Assembly: GCA_034521225.1 (NCBI GenBank)
Contig: JAXHMR010000002.1
Coordinates: 310,001 to 374,000, forward strand
Origin: Woeseia sp034521225
GTDB lineage: Bacteria > Pseudomonadota > Gammaproteobacteria > Steroidobacterales > Woeseiaceae
DNA length: 64,000 bases
Direction of reading: 5' to 3'
Position numbers and translations under genes: made by a program. The first letter of the stretch is position 1; each line of letters opens with the position of its first letter. This document shows positions 21,175 to 30,795 of the stretch, piece after piece. Under the pieces are notes generated by a model. The model was not told the origin of the DNA. It worked only from the letters and a program-made list of their open reading frames with translations, and did no database searches.

Positions 21175-22852
21175 ATGAGCAGCGATACACCCGAACTCAC
21201 GCCGGTCGAAGGCATCAAGGCGCGCAGCAACTACCTGCGCGGCACGATCGCCGACGGTCTCGCCGACAGCGCCACCGGCGCACTGGCCGACGACGACACG
21301 CAGTTGACCAAGTTCCACGGCTTCTACCAGCAGGACGACCGCGACGCGCGCAGCGACCGCCAGCGCCGCAAGCTCGAACCGGCCTACAGCTTCATGATCC
21401 GCGTCCGCGTCCCCGGCGGCATCGCCACGCCGGCGCAATGGCTCGCGCTGGATAAACTCGCGACGACGCATGCCAATCGCACGCTGCGGCTTGACGACCC
21501 GGCAGGCGTTCCAGTTTCACGGCGTCATCAAGCGCGACCTGAAAACGACGATACGCGGTATCAACGATTCACTGCTGGATACGATCGCCGCGTGCGGCGA
21601 TGTCAATCGCAATGTCATGTGCACGCCGCTCGCCGAACAAAGCGTGGTGCATGCGGCGGCGCTCGACACTGCCGCGCGCATCAGCGAGCACCTGACACCG
21701 CGTACCCGCGCCTACCACGAGTTGTGGCTCGACGGCGAACGCGTCGACGGCGCCGAAGACCGCGAGCCGGTCTACGGTCCTACCTACCTGCCGCGCAAGT
21801 TCAAGATCGGCATTGCCATTCCGCCGTCCAATGACGTTGATATTTCTCGCAGGATCTCGGCTTTATCGCCATCGAACGCGACGGCGAACTGGCCAGCTTC
21901 AACGTAACGGCCGGCGGCGGTCTCGGCATGACACACGGTGAGCCGGAGACGTATCCGCGGGTTGCCGACGTCATCGGCTTCTGCACACCGCAGCAGGCGG
22001 TCGACGTCGCCGAGCAGGTCGTCAGGCTGCAGCGGGATTTCGGTGACCGCACCAATCGTAAGCACGCGCGCCTCAAGTACACGATTGACGACCGTGGGCT
22101 GCCATGGTTTCGCGATGAGCTCGAACGCCGGCTCGGTTACGCGCTCGGCGAAGCCGCGCCGTTTGGTTTCGAGAGCCGGGGCGACCGCTTCGGCTGGCTT
22201 GAGGATCGGCACGGCGACTGGCACCTGACGCTGTTCGTGCCGCAGGGCCGCATCAAGGACAACGATACCGCGCAACTGCTATCCGGCCTGCGCGAGATCG
22301 CCCGCGTGCACACCGGCGAGTTCCGCCTGACGGCAAACCAGAACCTGATCGTCAGCTGCATCGGCGTGCTCGGACCGGCCGCGTATCGAGGCGCTGCTGG
22401 ATGAATACGGCATCCAGGCGCTGCAGCAGGTCTCGCCGCTGCGCCAGCAGGCACTGGCCTGCGTCGCGATGCCCACCTGCGCACTGGCGATGGCCGAGGC
22501 CGAGCGCTGGCTGCCGGAGTTGACGGCGAAGACGGACGCGTTGCTGGCCGACGCCGGCCTCGCGAACGAACCGGTATCGCTGCGCATTACCGGCTGCCCG
22601 AACGGCTGCGCGCGGCCGTACCTGGCCGAAATCGCGCTGGTCGGCAAGGCGCCGGGGCGCTACAGCCTGTTTCTTGGCGGCGACCCGTACGGACGGCGCC
22701 TGAACCGGCTGGTTCTTGAGAACGCCGATGAGCCCACACTGTTTGCGACGCTTGCCGACTGGTTTGCACGCTTTGCGCGCGAGCGCGCTAACGGCGAGCC
22801 GTTCGGCGACTTCGCTGATCGCAGGCTGACGGCAGCGGTAGGGCAGGGCTGA
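21175..22852 (+). CDS. cysI: CysI, sulfite reductase hemoprotein subunit, frameshifted
   Basis: Reduces sulfite to sulfide with siroheme and a 4Fe-4S cluster. The N-terminus has GIKARSNYLRGTI and DTQLTKFHGFYQQDDRD, the substrate-binding lead-in. NVTAGGGLGMTHGEPETYPR is typical. Cluster ligands are visible: CVAMPTCALAMAEAERW and TGCPNGCARPY. Three frame changes near 21500, 21845 and 22385. It ends FADRRLTAAVGQG. The span of 559 residues fits the family. Siroheme would come from cysG at 25.5 kb. Confidence 0.9.
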
Positions 22853-22856
22853 CATG

Positions 22857-23040
22857 GGCAATCCGGCACGGAAGAGCAGCGCGCGGCCGCATGCGAGTAC
22901 CGACCGGGTAGCACGCAGCCGAATCCGGCGCTGAAGGACAGTTCGCGGTCGAACGTGGTGCAGGAGGACCGCACGCGGTCGAACCTGGTACAGAAGGACA
23001 CAACGGAGTCGAATCCGGCGCTGAAGGGCGGTACGCCGTC
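22857..23040 (+). repeat. Degenerate 30-bp tandem repeat between cysI and cysH
   Basis: About six units, the last four exactly 30 bases apart, each starting GTCGAA or GCCGAA and holding GGCGCTGAAGG or a variant such as GGTACAGAAGG. In one frame they give a ten-residue repeat of the type SNPALKDSSR / SNVVQEDRTR / SNLVQKDTTE. The first two units are more diverged. Confidence 0.75.
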
Positions 23041-23054
23041 TGAGCACCGGCGCG

Positions 23055-23816
23055 TTGCACGGTCGACGAGGCCGAGAGCCGGCGCCTGGGCGTCGCACAC
23101 TGCAACCGCAGTTCGCCGGGCTACGGCGGAACAGCGCGTTGCGCACGCGCTCGACGCTTGCCGGCAGCGCCTGTCCTCAGTTCGAGTTTCGGTGCACAGG
23201 CGGCCGTCATGCTGCACCTCGTCACACGGTCGATGCCGGACATACCGGTGATCCTGATCGATACCGGCTACCTGTTTCCGGAAACCTATCGTTTCGTCGA
23301 CGAACTGACTGAGCGGCTGCGGCTGAATCTCAAGGTGTACCGTGCCCGGCTGTCACCCGCGTGGCAGGAAGCGCGTCCGGCCAGCGCTGGCTCGACGGTG
23401 CCGCCGGCATCGATGCTGCAACCGCGAAAACAAGGTCGAGCCGATGCAGCGCGCGCTGGACGAGCTGAATGCCGGGCACATGGTTTGCCGGATTACGCCG
23501 CGCGCAGTCGGCGAGCGCGCGCGGACTCGGCCGTTCCTCGAGTGGTCGGGCGACCGCTGGAAGCGTGCACCCGATTGCCGACTGGTCGGACCGCGATGTG
23601 CTATCGCCTACCTGGAACAGCACGACCTGCCGTATCACCCGCTGTGCGGACAAGGGCTACGTCAGCATCGGCGACCACCACACGACGCGCGCGCTGCACG
23701 AAGTCGACGGCATCGAGCAGACGCGGTTCTTCGGCGTCCAGCGCGAGTGCGGCCTGCACGACGATGGATACGTCGTCGCGAAGTCCGTAGCACCCCGTCA
23801 TCGCCGAAGTACGTAG
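23055..23816 (+). CDS. cysH: CysH, PAPS reductase, frameshifted
   Basis: Reduces PAPS to sulfite using thioredoxin. Pieces join as TLQPQFAGL, AEQRVAHALDA, SSSFGAQAAVMLHLVT (the PP-loop region), DTGYLFPETYRFVDEL, NKVEPMQRALDEL, IADWSDRDV, KGYVSIGDHHTTR and the C-terminal ECGLH with the catalytic Cys. The Cys-Cys pair of APS-type enzymes is absent, which points to PAPS. At least five frame changes. The start is uncertain; an ATG at 22854 would place the decapeptide repeat in the N-terminus. The last residues before 23816 read into a palindromic repeat, so the true stop is probably soon after ECGLHDDG. Confidence 0.82.
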
Positions 23817-23919
23817 CACCCCCGTCATCGCGCAGGAGCGCAGCGACGTGGCGATATCGTAACGCCAGCGTCTCTGCCAATCGGTGCGAGATCGCCACGC
23901 CCTCCGGGCTCGCGACAAC
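23795..23919. repeat. Palindromic repeat, copy 3
   Basis: A truncated left half, then a full element: CGTCATCGCGCAGGAGCG ... GTGGCGATATCG, a 30-base centre, and CGAGATCGCCACGCCCTCC ... GGGCTCGCGACAACG. It covers the 3' end of cysH and the gap to cysB. Confidence 0.85.
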
Positions 23920-23984
23920 GGTGTGATGTGCGATTGCCACGGCGGCTTTGTCGTCTCTCGAATGACGGTGCGTGCGCGATTGCC

Positions 23985-24995
23985 TCAGGCCGCGACCTGC
24001 AATCCTTCGGTACAACCGTTCTTCAACGGCAGCGTGATGCCGGCGGCAATTTCGTCGACGGCCTGTTGCGACTCCGCCGTTGCGGCGTCCTCAATAGCGT
24101 GCTTTGGCCAGTGCGGCGCGAACAGCGCGATGAACTCGCGCATGTAGCCGCGCAGCACGCGATCGCGAGGCATTCCAAGCCACGTTGTCACCCGCGGAAA
24201 CAGGCCATTGGCGCTGATCGCGTACATCGAGTCGAGATCGTCGCAAGTCAGTGCCATCGGCGCCATGACGCCGACGCCCATGCCCATGCGTACGTATGTC
24301 TTGATGACGTCGGCATCGCGCGCGGTAAAGACGACGGTCGGGTCGAGGCCCTTGTCGGCAAAGGCGCGCAGGAACGAGGATTCCCGGTTCGGGCTGAAAA
24401 CGTAAGTGATAAGAGGGTGCTCTGCCAGCTTCTCGATCGTCAGCGGCTCGTCGTCGCCGGCCAGCGGGTGATCGAGCGGCGTCAGCACGATGCGGTCCCA
24501 GCGAAAGCACGGCAGCAGGTTCATGTCCGGGAACAGTTCGCGGGACTCGGTTGCGATCGCGAAATCAACAGTATTCCGGGCCACCATCGCGCTGATCTGC
24601 TCGGACGTGCCCTGGTGCAGTTCCAGGCGGACTTTCGGAAACCGTTCGTGGAACGCCTGGATAATGCCCGGCAGCACGTAGCGTGCTTGCGTATGTGTCG
24701 TGGCGATGGATAGCGTGCCTTCCTGCTCGGCAACCAGTTCCTGGCCCAGGCTTTTGATATTGTCGACGTTGCGGGCGATGGCGCGCGCGTACTCCACGAC
24801 CTGCAGTCCGGCCGGTGTCAGCGCCACCAGCGTCTTGCCGCGCCGCGAGAAAAGCTGCGCGCCGACTTCGTGCTCGAGCTGCCGCAGCTGCTTGCTGATC
24901 CCCGGCTGGCTTGTGTACAGGCTCTCGGCCGCCGCCGTGATGTTGAGGCCGTTGTCGACAACGCCCAGCAGGTACTTCAATTGATTTAAAGTCAT
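23985..24995 (-). CDS. cysB: CysB, LysR-type regulator of sulfur assimilation
   Basis: Intact 336-residue LysR protein. N-terminal helix-turn-helix: MTLNQLKYLLGVVDNGLNIT and SLYTSQPGISKQLRQLE. The effector domain shows TTHTQARYVLPGII, the CysB signature around the sulfate/N-acetylserine pocket, and TYVFSPNRESSFLRAF. CysB activates cysJIH and transport genes under sulfur limitation with N-acetylserine as inducer. It is convergent with cysH. A possible leader transcript lies 190 bases upstream. Confidence 0.9.
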   Translation of the reverse strand: MTLNQLKYLLGVVDNGLNITAAAESLYTSQPGISKQLRQLEHEVGAQLFSRRGKTLVALTPAGLQVVEYARAIARNVDNIKSLGQELVAEQEGTLSIATTHTQARYVLPGIIQAFHERFPKVRLELHQGTSEQISAMVARNTVDFAIATESRELFPDMNLLPCFRWDRIVLTPLDHPLAGDDEPLTIEKLAEHPLITYVFSPNRESSFLRAFADKGLDPTVVFTARDADVIKTYVRMGMGVGVMAPMALTCDDLDSMYAISANGLFPRVTTWLGMPRDRVLRGYMREFIALFAPHWPKHAIEDAATAESQQAVDEIAAGITLPLKNGCTEGLQVAA

Positions 24996-25017
24996 TCAAT
25001 TGTCCTTGTTTTAACCT

Positions 25018-25181
25018 CGTCGTCGCGAGGAGCGTAGCGACGTGGCGATATCGTAAATGCAACACCACTGCCAATCGTCACGAGATTGCCACGCCCTACG
25101 GGCTCGCAAAGACGGTAGTTGCCACGCCCTGCGGGCTGGCGATGACGGGAGTTGCCACGCCCTGTGGGCTGGCAAAGACGG
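25018..25181. repeat. Palindromic repeat, copy 4
   Basis: One full element (GTCGTCGCGAGGAGCGTAGC ... GAGATTGCCACGCCCTACGG) followed by two extra right half-units of the form GTTGCCACGCCCTG(C/T)GGGCTGGC. It lies between the cysB start and the terminator at 25187. Confidence 0.85.
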
Positions 25182-25186
25182 CCCGC

Positions 25187-25225
25187 AAAAAAAAAGCCGC
25201 CCCTCCTTGCGGTCGGGCGGCTTTC
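25187..25225 (-). terminator. Rho-independent terminator of a short transcript upstream of cysB
   Basis: Stem AAAGCCGCCC / GGGCGGCTTT with a 12-base loop (25193-25224). On the reverse strand it is followed by nine T. It directly follows the small ORF at 25245-25322 and lies 192 bases ahead of the cysB start codon. Confidence 0.85.
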
Positions 25226-25244
25226 CTGTCAATCGATTACGCGT

Positions 25245-25322
25245 TTAGCGTGCGTGCTGACGGGCCACCCGTGTATTCGGACAGCAGCGCATCATCACAT
25301 CATTGCCGGTTGCGTTTTTCAT
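25245..25322 (-). CDS. Candidate small leader ORF with MMRCC motif
   Basis: 25-residue ORF beginning MKNATGNDVMMRCCP and ending RVARQHAR. No Shine-Dalgarno sequence is seen; the promoter at 25333-25362 would start transcription within a few bases of the ATG, so the message could be leaderless. The ORF stop is 20 bases from a strong terminator. Adjacent Met and Cys codons in a sulfur locus suggest an attenuation peptide for cysB, but the ORF could also be chance sequence inside a small RNA of about 140 bases. Confidence 0.45.
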   Translation of the reverse strand: MKNATGNDVMMRCCPNTRVARQHAR

Positions 25323-25332
25323 CGTGTAGCCG

Positions 25333-25362
25333 GATATAAGCACCGTGCACCGCCGGTGTCAA
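25333..25362 (-). promoter_or_regulatory. Sigma-70 promoter of the short transcript
   Basis: On the reverse strand a perfect -35 TTGACA (25357-25362) is followed by an 18-base spacer and TATATC (25333-25338) as -10. The expected start is close to the ATG at 25322. Together with the terminator it defines a transcript of about 140 bases. Confidence 0.6.
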
Positions 25363-25469
25363 ATAGTGGTGCGGGTTTATAGCCTGCCGTTATGCCGGCA
25401 GGCCGAATATCTATTTCTGTACCGGATCAGTGCGGGCTAGTGTTGGCATCCGCTCACCGGATTCCGTGC

Positions 25470-26915
25470 ATGGACCAGCTCCCGATTTTCGTCAACCTGA
25501 AGGACCGGCCTTGCCTCGTGGTCGGTGGCGGCGCCGTTGCCGAACGCAAGGCGTCGCTGTTGCTGCGCACCGGCGCGCAGGTCCGCGTGGTTGCCGAGCG
25601 CGCATCGGCGGGTCTCAGGGAGCTGCACGCGCAGGGCCGGATCGTGCTCCTTGAGCGCCGTTACGCGGCGTCCCTGCTGACCGGCCAAAGGCTGGTCATC
25701 GCCGCCACGGACGACGAACCGCTGAATCACGCGATCGCCCGTGCTGCCGATGCGCTCGGCATAATGTGCAACGTCGTCGACGACATCGCCGCGTCGAGCT
25801 TCATCCTGCCGGCCATCGTGGACCGGTCACCGGTCACGATTGCCATCGGCACAGGCGGCCGCGCGCCGGTGCTCGCGCAGCGGCTTAAAACGCGTATCGA
25901 GTCGTGGCTGCCGGCCCGTATCGGCCTGCTGGCAGAGCGTGGCGGGCAGCTGCGGGACGTCGTGCGGCGCCGCTTCAGCGCACTCGACCAGCGCCGCCGC
26001 TTCTGGCAGCGATTCTTCGACGGTCCGACGGCCGGGCATATCCTCGCCGGCCGTCAGGCTGATGCGGACCGGTCGGTACGCCGCGAGCTGATCGATGCCA
26101 TACCGGCGCCGGCTCACGGCGAGGCATGGATTGTCGGCGCCGGTCCGGGCGATCCGGGGCTGGTGACGCTGCGCGCCCAGCAGTTGATCAGCAGCGCGGA
26201 CGTCATTGTCCATGACCGGCTGGTGTCGCAGGCGGTACTCGATATGGCACGCAAGGAAGCAACACTGATACCGGTTGGCAAGCATGCCGGACACGCGACG
26301 ATGAGCCAGGAACGCATCAACGCATTGCTGGTTGATGAGGTCCGGGCAGGCCATCGCGTCTGCCGGTTAAAGGGCGGCGATCCGTTCGTCTTTGGCCGCG
26401 GAGCCGAAGAAGCGCAGGCGCTGGCGGCGGAGGGTTTGCCGTTCCAGATCATCCCCGGTATCTCCGCCGCACACGGTTGCGCGGCGTACGCGGGCATTCC
26501 GCTGACATTGCGAAGCGTCAGCCGCAGTGTCACGTTTGCCAGTGCTCGCCTCGATAACGGCGAACAGCCGGACTGGACGGTGCTTGCACGGCCGGGCCAG
26601 ACACTGGCGCTGTACATGAGTGTGGGTGCGCTGGACCTGGCGTCCAGGCAACTGGTCGCACACGGCCTGGCGCCGGCCACGCCGGTGGCGCTGGTTGAAA
26701 ACGGCACGACACCGGCCCACCGGGTCCTTCATTCGACGCTTGCAAACATAGTGGGTGTTGCGGCGAATGAGCAGATCGCCGCGCCCGCCATGCTGTTTGT
26801 CGGTGAGGCTGTTGCCGCCGGCAAGGAGCTTGGCTGGTTTTCCTCGAGTGGCGGCGCGGCCGCATGGACCATCGAGACCGGGGCTCTGGACCTCAAGGAC
26901 TCGCGGATCGCCTGA
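25470..26915 (+). CDS. cysG: CysG, siroheme synthase
   Basis: Intact trifunctional enzyme of 481 residues from the ATG at 25470 (MDQLPIFVNL), the usual CysG start; upstream in-frame codons lack similarity. N-terminal precorrin-2 dehydrogenase/ferrochelatase: CLVVGGGAVAERKASLLLR. C-terminal uroporphyrinogen-III methyltransferase: EAWIVGAGPGDPGLVTLRA, CRLKGGDPFVFGRGAEEA, VIPGIS-like IIPGISAAHG and GIPLTLR. It makes the siroheme needed by CysI, which fits its place beside the cys genes. Confidence 0.93.
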   Translation: MDQLPIFVNLKDRPCLVVGGGAVAERKASLLLRTGAQVRVVAERASAGLRELHAQGRIVLLERRYAASLLTGQRLVIAATDDEPLNHAIARAADALGIMCNVVDDIAASSFILPAIVDRSPVTIAIGTGGRAPVLAQRLKTRIESWLPARIGLLAERGGQLRDVVRRRFSALDQRRRFWQRFFDGPTAGHILAGRQADADRSVRRELIDAIPAPAHGEAWIVGAGPGDPGLVTLRAQQLISSADVIVHDRLVSQAVLDMARKEATLIPVGKHAGHATMSQERINALLVDEVRAGHRVCRLKGGDPFVFGRGAEEAQALAAEGLPFQIIPGISAAHGCAAYAGIPLTLRSVSRSVTFASARLDNGEQPDWTVLARPGQTLALYMSVGALDLASRQLVAHGLAPATPVALVENGTTPAHRVLHSTLANIVGVAANEQIAAPAMLFVGEAVAAGKELGWFSSSGGAAAWTIETGALDLKDSRIA

Positions 26916-26931
26916 CCCGGAGGCTCACCCT

Positions 26932-27376
26932 CAGTTGTCATCGACTTCCAGCTGTGCCTGTAGATTGCGCCACAGGTGCGCCCGTAGAACGCCAATGGTC
27001 AGCAACGCGGACGTGCGATCAGGATAATCCATGTCACCGATGTCTGTGAATCAGCTTTAAGCCATCCCAGGTCAATGAGCAGCCAGATCAGTGCGGCGAA
27101 AAACAGGGTCACGAGTACCAGGCCCAGGCGGCCAAGTGAGCGGTAACTGGCAACGACATAGATTGTCCAGCCGATCAGCAGCAGTACCACGACCACGAAG
27201 TGCTCCGGTCCCAGCGTGCCTTCCCCCATAGAGCCACGAACCCAGTGGTAGATGGAGATCCGGCTCGGATTGTAGGTCGCAAGAATTAGCACCAGGGCAG
27301 CGAAAAATCTCAGGGCAATGCCGCCTGCGGTCAGGTTCCTGGCACGGCGTGATTTCTGTACTTGGTTTTCGGCCAC
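26932..27376 (-). CDS. Small membrane protein, DUF6524-like, frameshifted at the C-terminus
   Basis: About 148 residues with four membrane helices: GIALRFFAALVLILATYNPS, the conserved-looking ISIYHWVRG, VVVVLLLIGWTIYVVASYRS and LVTLFFAALIWLLIDLGWL. One indel near 27010 splits off the last helix SALLTIGVLRAHLWRNLQAQ, which ends in VDDN. I recognise it as DUF6524-type from the NPS..YHW pattern; no function is known to me. Convergent with cysG, 16 bases apart. Confidence 0.55.
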
Positions 27377-27400
27377 GATCTTCTCCGTTTGCGGTGGGGC

Positions 27401-28818
27401 TCAGCTGCGCCGGTAATGATCCTCGAGTACCTGGGCGACACAACAGGTCAAACGCTTGCCGGTTTCAATGTGCAGGAATTCATTCGGACCGTGCGCATTC
27501 GAATTGGGCCCGAGCAGGCCGGTCACGAGGAACTGCGCATCCGGAAACTTCTCCCCCAGCATGCCCATGAACGGAATGCTGCCGCCGGTTCCCATGTACA
27601 TGGACGGACGGCCGAAGTAGTCGTCCGATCCTTTTTTCATTGACGCTTCGAGCCAGCTGGCTACAGGTGGGGCGCTCCATCCGCCCAGTGCCGATTCGAC
27701 CTTGAAGTCGACTTTGGCGAATGCCGGTCGTTCTTCCTCGAGTATTTTCTCGACGGCAGCGGCTGCGGCGTCCGGATCACAGGTGGGCGGCAGCCGGAAG
27801 GACAGTTTGAGCGTCGTGCACGGCAATAGCACGTTGCCGGCATTGCTGATTGACGGCAGGCCATCCGCGCCGGTGATACTGAGTGTTGGCCGCCGTATGT
27901 GCTCGAGCAGCAACTCGAAGGGTGATTCCGTCGGCGCGTCCGATGGATTGACCCACGGGAACTTCCGGAAGACCGAGTCCTCAAGCACATCCGCCGCGAG
28001 TTCCGCCTGGCGCAGGCGCTCGTCCGGGATATCGACATACAGTTCGTCCGGCAACACGCGGCCGCTGGTCTCGTCCTCGATACGGCTCAGGAGCTGCCGC
28101 AGCACGCGGAAGCTCGACGGCACGATGCCGCTCGCGGCACCGGAATGTACCCCTTCGGTCAGTACATCGACACGCAATGTACCGACGAGATTGCCGCGCA
28201 GCGATGTCGTGCACCAGAGCTGGTCGTAATTACCGCACTCGGCGTCGAGGCAGACGACAAGGCTCGGTGAGCCGATGCGATCTTCCAGTAATTCCATGTA
28301 ATGCGGCAGGTCAAAGCTGCCGCTTTCCTCGCAACCCTCAATAATGACCACGCAGCGCGCGTGCGGTATGCCCTGTTCCTGCAGGGCGCGAATCACCGTC
28401 AGCGAACCGAAGACAGCGTAGCCGTCGTCGGCCCCGCCGCGCCCATAGAGCTTTCCATCCTTGATGACCGGCTCCCACGGCCCGAGGCCCTCGTTCCAGC
28501 CACTGAATTCAGGCTGCTTGTCGTAGTGGCCGTACAGCAATACGACATCGTCGGACTGCCCGGGGATCTCGATCGAACAATAGCGGTGTGCAGGCCTTCC
28601 AGGCGAACGATGTCGAGTTTCATGTCCTCGATCGGTGCTTGCGGCACCAGTCGGCCAGCATGTCGATGGCGCGATCCATGTGACCGTGCGCTTCCCAGTC
28701 GCGCGTCGAACGACGGCGACTTGTTCGGTACCTTGATGTACTCGCACCAGTTCCGGAATGATCGACTCGCTCCCAGAGATTGCCGCACAAACTTGCCTGC
28801 TACCGCTTCATCCAGTAC
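27401..28818 (-). CDS. M20 family dipeptidase, N-terminus frameshifted
   Basis: Zinc peptidase of the CNDP-like M20 group. Metal and catalytic motifs: VVLLYGHYDKQPEFSGW (His-x-Asp), YGRGGADDGYAVF (bridging Asp), IIEGCEESGS (catalytic Glu-Glu), VVCLDAECGNYD, LTEGVHSGAASG in the lid domain, and a final NAHGPNEFLHI with the last His ligand. Before 28560 the frame changes at least twice; pieces there read EYIKVPNKSPSFDA and MKLDIVRLEG. The start codon is not clear. No signal peptide is visible, so it is probably cytoplasmic. Confidence 0.82.
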
Positions 28819-28918
28819 GTCGTTTCCGTCGGGTTCCGTCTATCAGTGCCGGTGTCCGGACAAGCGACACCAATTGTGAGCAGAGGACACAGCCTCGATG
28901 ACAGATTCCCGCGCGTGG

Positions 28919-29121
28919 TCAATTCCGGAACAGCCACAAACCGAGGCTCAGCAATGCGCTGACAATCAACATGCTCGTGATCGGCACGTACATTGTGAAG
29001 CCCGGTTTCCTGATGACTATGGTCCCCCGGCAGGCGTGTTAGACGGCAATTGTGACAGCCACGGCCAGAACAGGCCGGCAAGGATGACGACAAGGCCGAT
29101 GATGATCAGTGTCCGTTGCAT
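28919..29121 (-). CDS. DUF2905 family small membrane protein, frameshifted
   Basis: The ATG at 29121 gives MQRTLIIIGLVVILAGLFW and PWLSQLP, then an indel near 29035; the next frame continues with IVIRKPGFTMYVPITSMLIV and LLSLGLWLFRN before the stop. Two helices separated by RLPGDI-like text are diagnostic of DUF2905, about 66 residues. Function unknown. Confidence 0.75.
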
Positions 29122-29264
29122 GCTATTCCGCCAGGGAAATATAATTGTCGTATGCGTCCGCTTTCCCGCCCCAACCATACTACCAGTTCGCCGGAAGTCC
29201 GCGGCGCAGGCATCGTGACGGATCCGTCGATAGCCCGGCACCGCCGTCACTGCGACCGGCACCG

Positions 29265-29357
29265 CCGTCATTGCGAGCGGAGCGCGGCAATCTCGTTGTC
29301 GCTGGCAGAGCGGTAAGCCGTGCGAGTTCGCCACGTCGCTTCGCTCCTCGCGATGAC
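29265..29357. repeat. Palindromic repeat, copy 5
   Basis: Left CGTCATTGCGAGCGGAGCGC, right GAGTTCGCCACGTCGCTTCG followed by CTCCTCGCGATGACG. Its right half forms the 5' end of the ORF that starts at 29320. Confidence 0.85.
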
Positions 29358-29664
29358 GCTGCTGGTACCAGTGTTCTTTAAAATCTCGATCAACCCTGTG
29401 TTTGAGTTGCCCATAAATGTGCAGGTACCAGACCCCGAGCAGGAAGCGCGTTTCGAGGCTTGCTACGCCGAAAGAGACCGGCGGATACACCAGCAGGCCT
29501 TCGATACAATTGATAATCCTGACGTACAGCGCGAATTCATATCGATGCACCGCGACCGGGCGCGGGTGGAATGCCGCCAGCGCTATCCCCGTCGGGCAAT
29601 GATGGTACGCAGGCCTTTTCGCATCAATTTGTTTGACCTGCAACCCCGGTTCGGCAATCCATGA
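29320..29664 (+). CDS. Hypothetical protein whose start lies in a palindromic repeat
   Basis: 114 residues. Residues 1-13 (MRVRHVASLLAMT) are encoded by the repeat; the rest reads LLVPVFFKISINPVFELPIN and then a charged segment (PDPEQEARFEACYAERDRRI) and ends LQPRFGN. The charged part looks like a real small protein, but I do not recognise a family. The hydrophobic N-terminus could be a membrane anchor made partly from repeat sequence, or the true start could lie further in. Confidence 0.4.
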   Translation: MRVRHVASLLAMTLLVPVFFKISINPVFELPINVQVPDPEQEARFEACYAERDRRIHQQAFDTIDNPDVQREFISMHRDRARVECRQRYPRRAMMVRRPFRINLFDLQPRFGNP

Positions 29665-29822
29665 ACTTTGGCGAGCTTCCTTCGTTCAATCCAAAAGTTC
29701 GTGTCTTGAAGGTATGATTTTTGTAAAGTGTTGTTGCGGAATGTCATGCCGGTCTGGAACCGGCGTCGGCGTACCGGAATGTGCACTGGCTCGAGCCGGT
29801 TGCGAAAGAACCGGGAGTGAAC

Positions 29823-30778
29823 ATGATAAATCGACGTGAACTGCTGGAAATACACCGGCTGCCGCCGGTACTGCGTTGACGCTTGATGCTGGCTCACTGC
29901 TTGCGAAGGAGCCCGGGGCGCTGTTGAAACGCCCGATCCCTTCCAGCGGCGAAATGCTGCCGATGATGGGACTCGGGAGTTCGGCGACGTTCAGTCGTAT
30001 GGCTGGCACCGGCGAGGTTGAACCGTTGAGCGACGTACTGCGCACGCTCGTCGAAAACGGTGGCAGTGTGTTCGATACAGCACCGAGCTATGGCGATGCC
30101 GAAGAAGTGGCGGGCGAGATCGTTCAGGACCTTGGCATTGCCGACAAGGTGTTCTGGGCGACCAAAGTCAATGCCGTGCCGCGCGGCAGTCGCGAACCGG
30201 CCGATCCGGCAGCCGTGCGGGCGCAGATCGAAACGTCATTTGACCGTATCGGCACGCCGAAAATTGACCTGATACAGGTGCACAATCTTGCCGACATTCC
30301 GACACAGCTCGGTATTCTCAGGGAGCTGAAAGAGGAAGGCCGCGTCCGCTATATCGGCACGACGTCGACCAACTCCGACAACTACGATTACCTGGCCCAG
30401 GTCATGCGCAATGAGCCGCTCGATTTCATCGGCGTCGATTACGCGGTCGATAACCTGACATCGGCGGAAAGGATCCTGCCGCTCGCGGCGGATCGGGGCA
30501 TTGCGGTGCTCGTCTACCTGCCATTCGGCCGGACACGCCTGTGGCAGCGCACGGCTGGGCGTGAAGTGCCGGAATGGGCGTCCGAGTTTGATGCGGAAAC
30601 GTGGGCGCAGTTCTTTCTCAAATTCATCGCGGCGCATCCCACTGTGACGGCAATTACTCCGGCGACCAGCAAGCCGCACCATATGCGCGACAACATAAAG
30701 GGCGCGATCGGCCGGCTGCCGGACCGGAAGATGCAGCAGCGGATGATCGAGTACGTCGACGCGCTGCCGTCGGTGTAG
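29823..30778 (+). CDS. Aldo/keto reductase with Tat signal, frameshifted in the signal
   Basis: The ATG at 29823 gives MINRRELLE, a twin-arginine motif; an indel near 29850-29870 breaks the signal, and the frame from 29876 runs clean to 30778. The mature part is a short AKR: SVFDTAPSYGDAEEVAGEIV (catalytic Asp and Tyr), VFWATKVNAV (Lys), IDLIQVHNLAD (His) and a final TAITPATSKPHHMRDNI coenzyme loop. Such exported AKRs are usually periplasmic oxidoreductases of unknown substrate. Confidence 0.8.
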
Positions 30779-30795
30779 GGATTGATTGCCGGCGC

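Noticed and set aside
20503..21471. Long reverse-strand frame over cysJ/cysI
   Set aside because: It is antisense to clear CysJ and CysI motifs and shows no family similarity.
22857..23040. Possible CRISPR array between cysI and cysH
   Set aside because: Units are contiguous, degenerate, have no spacers and code for a peptide repeat.
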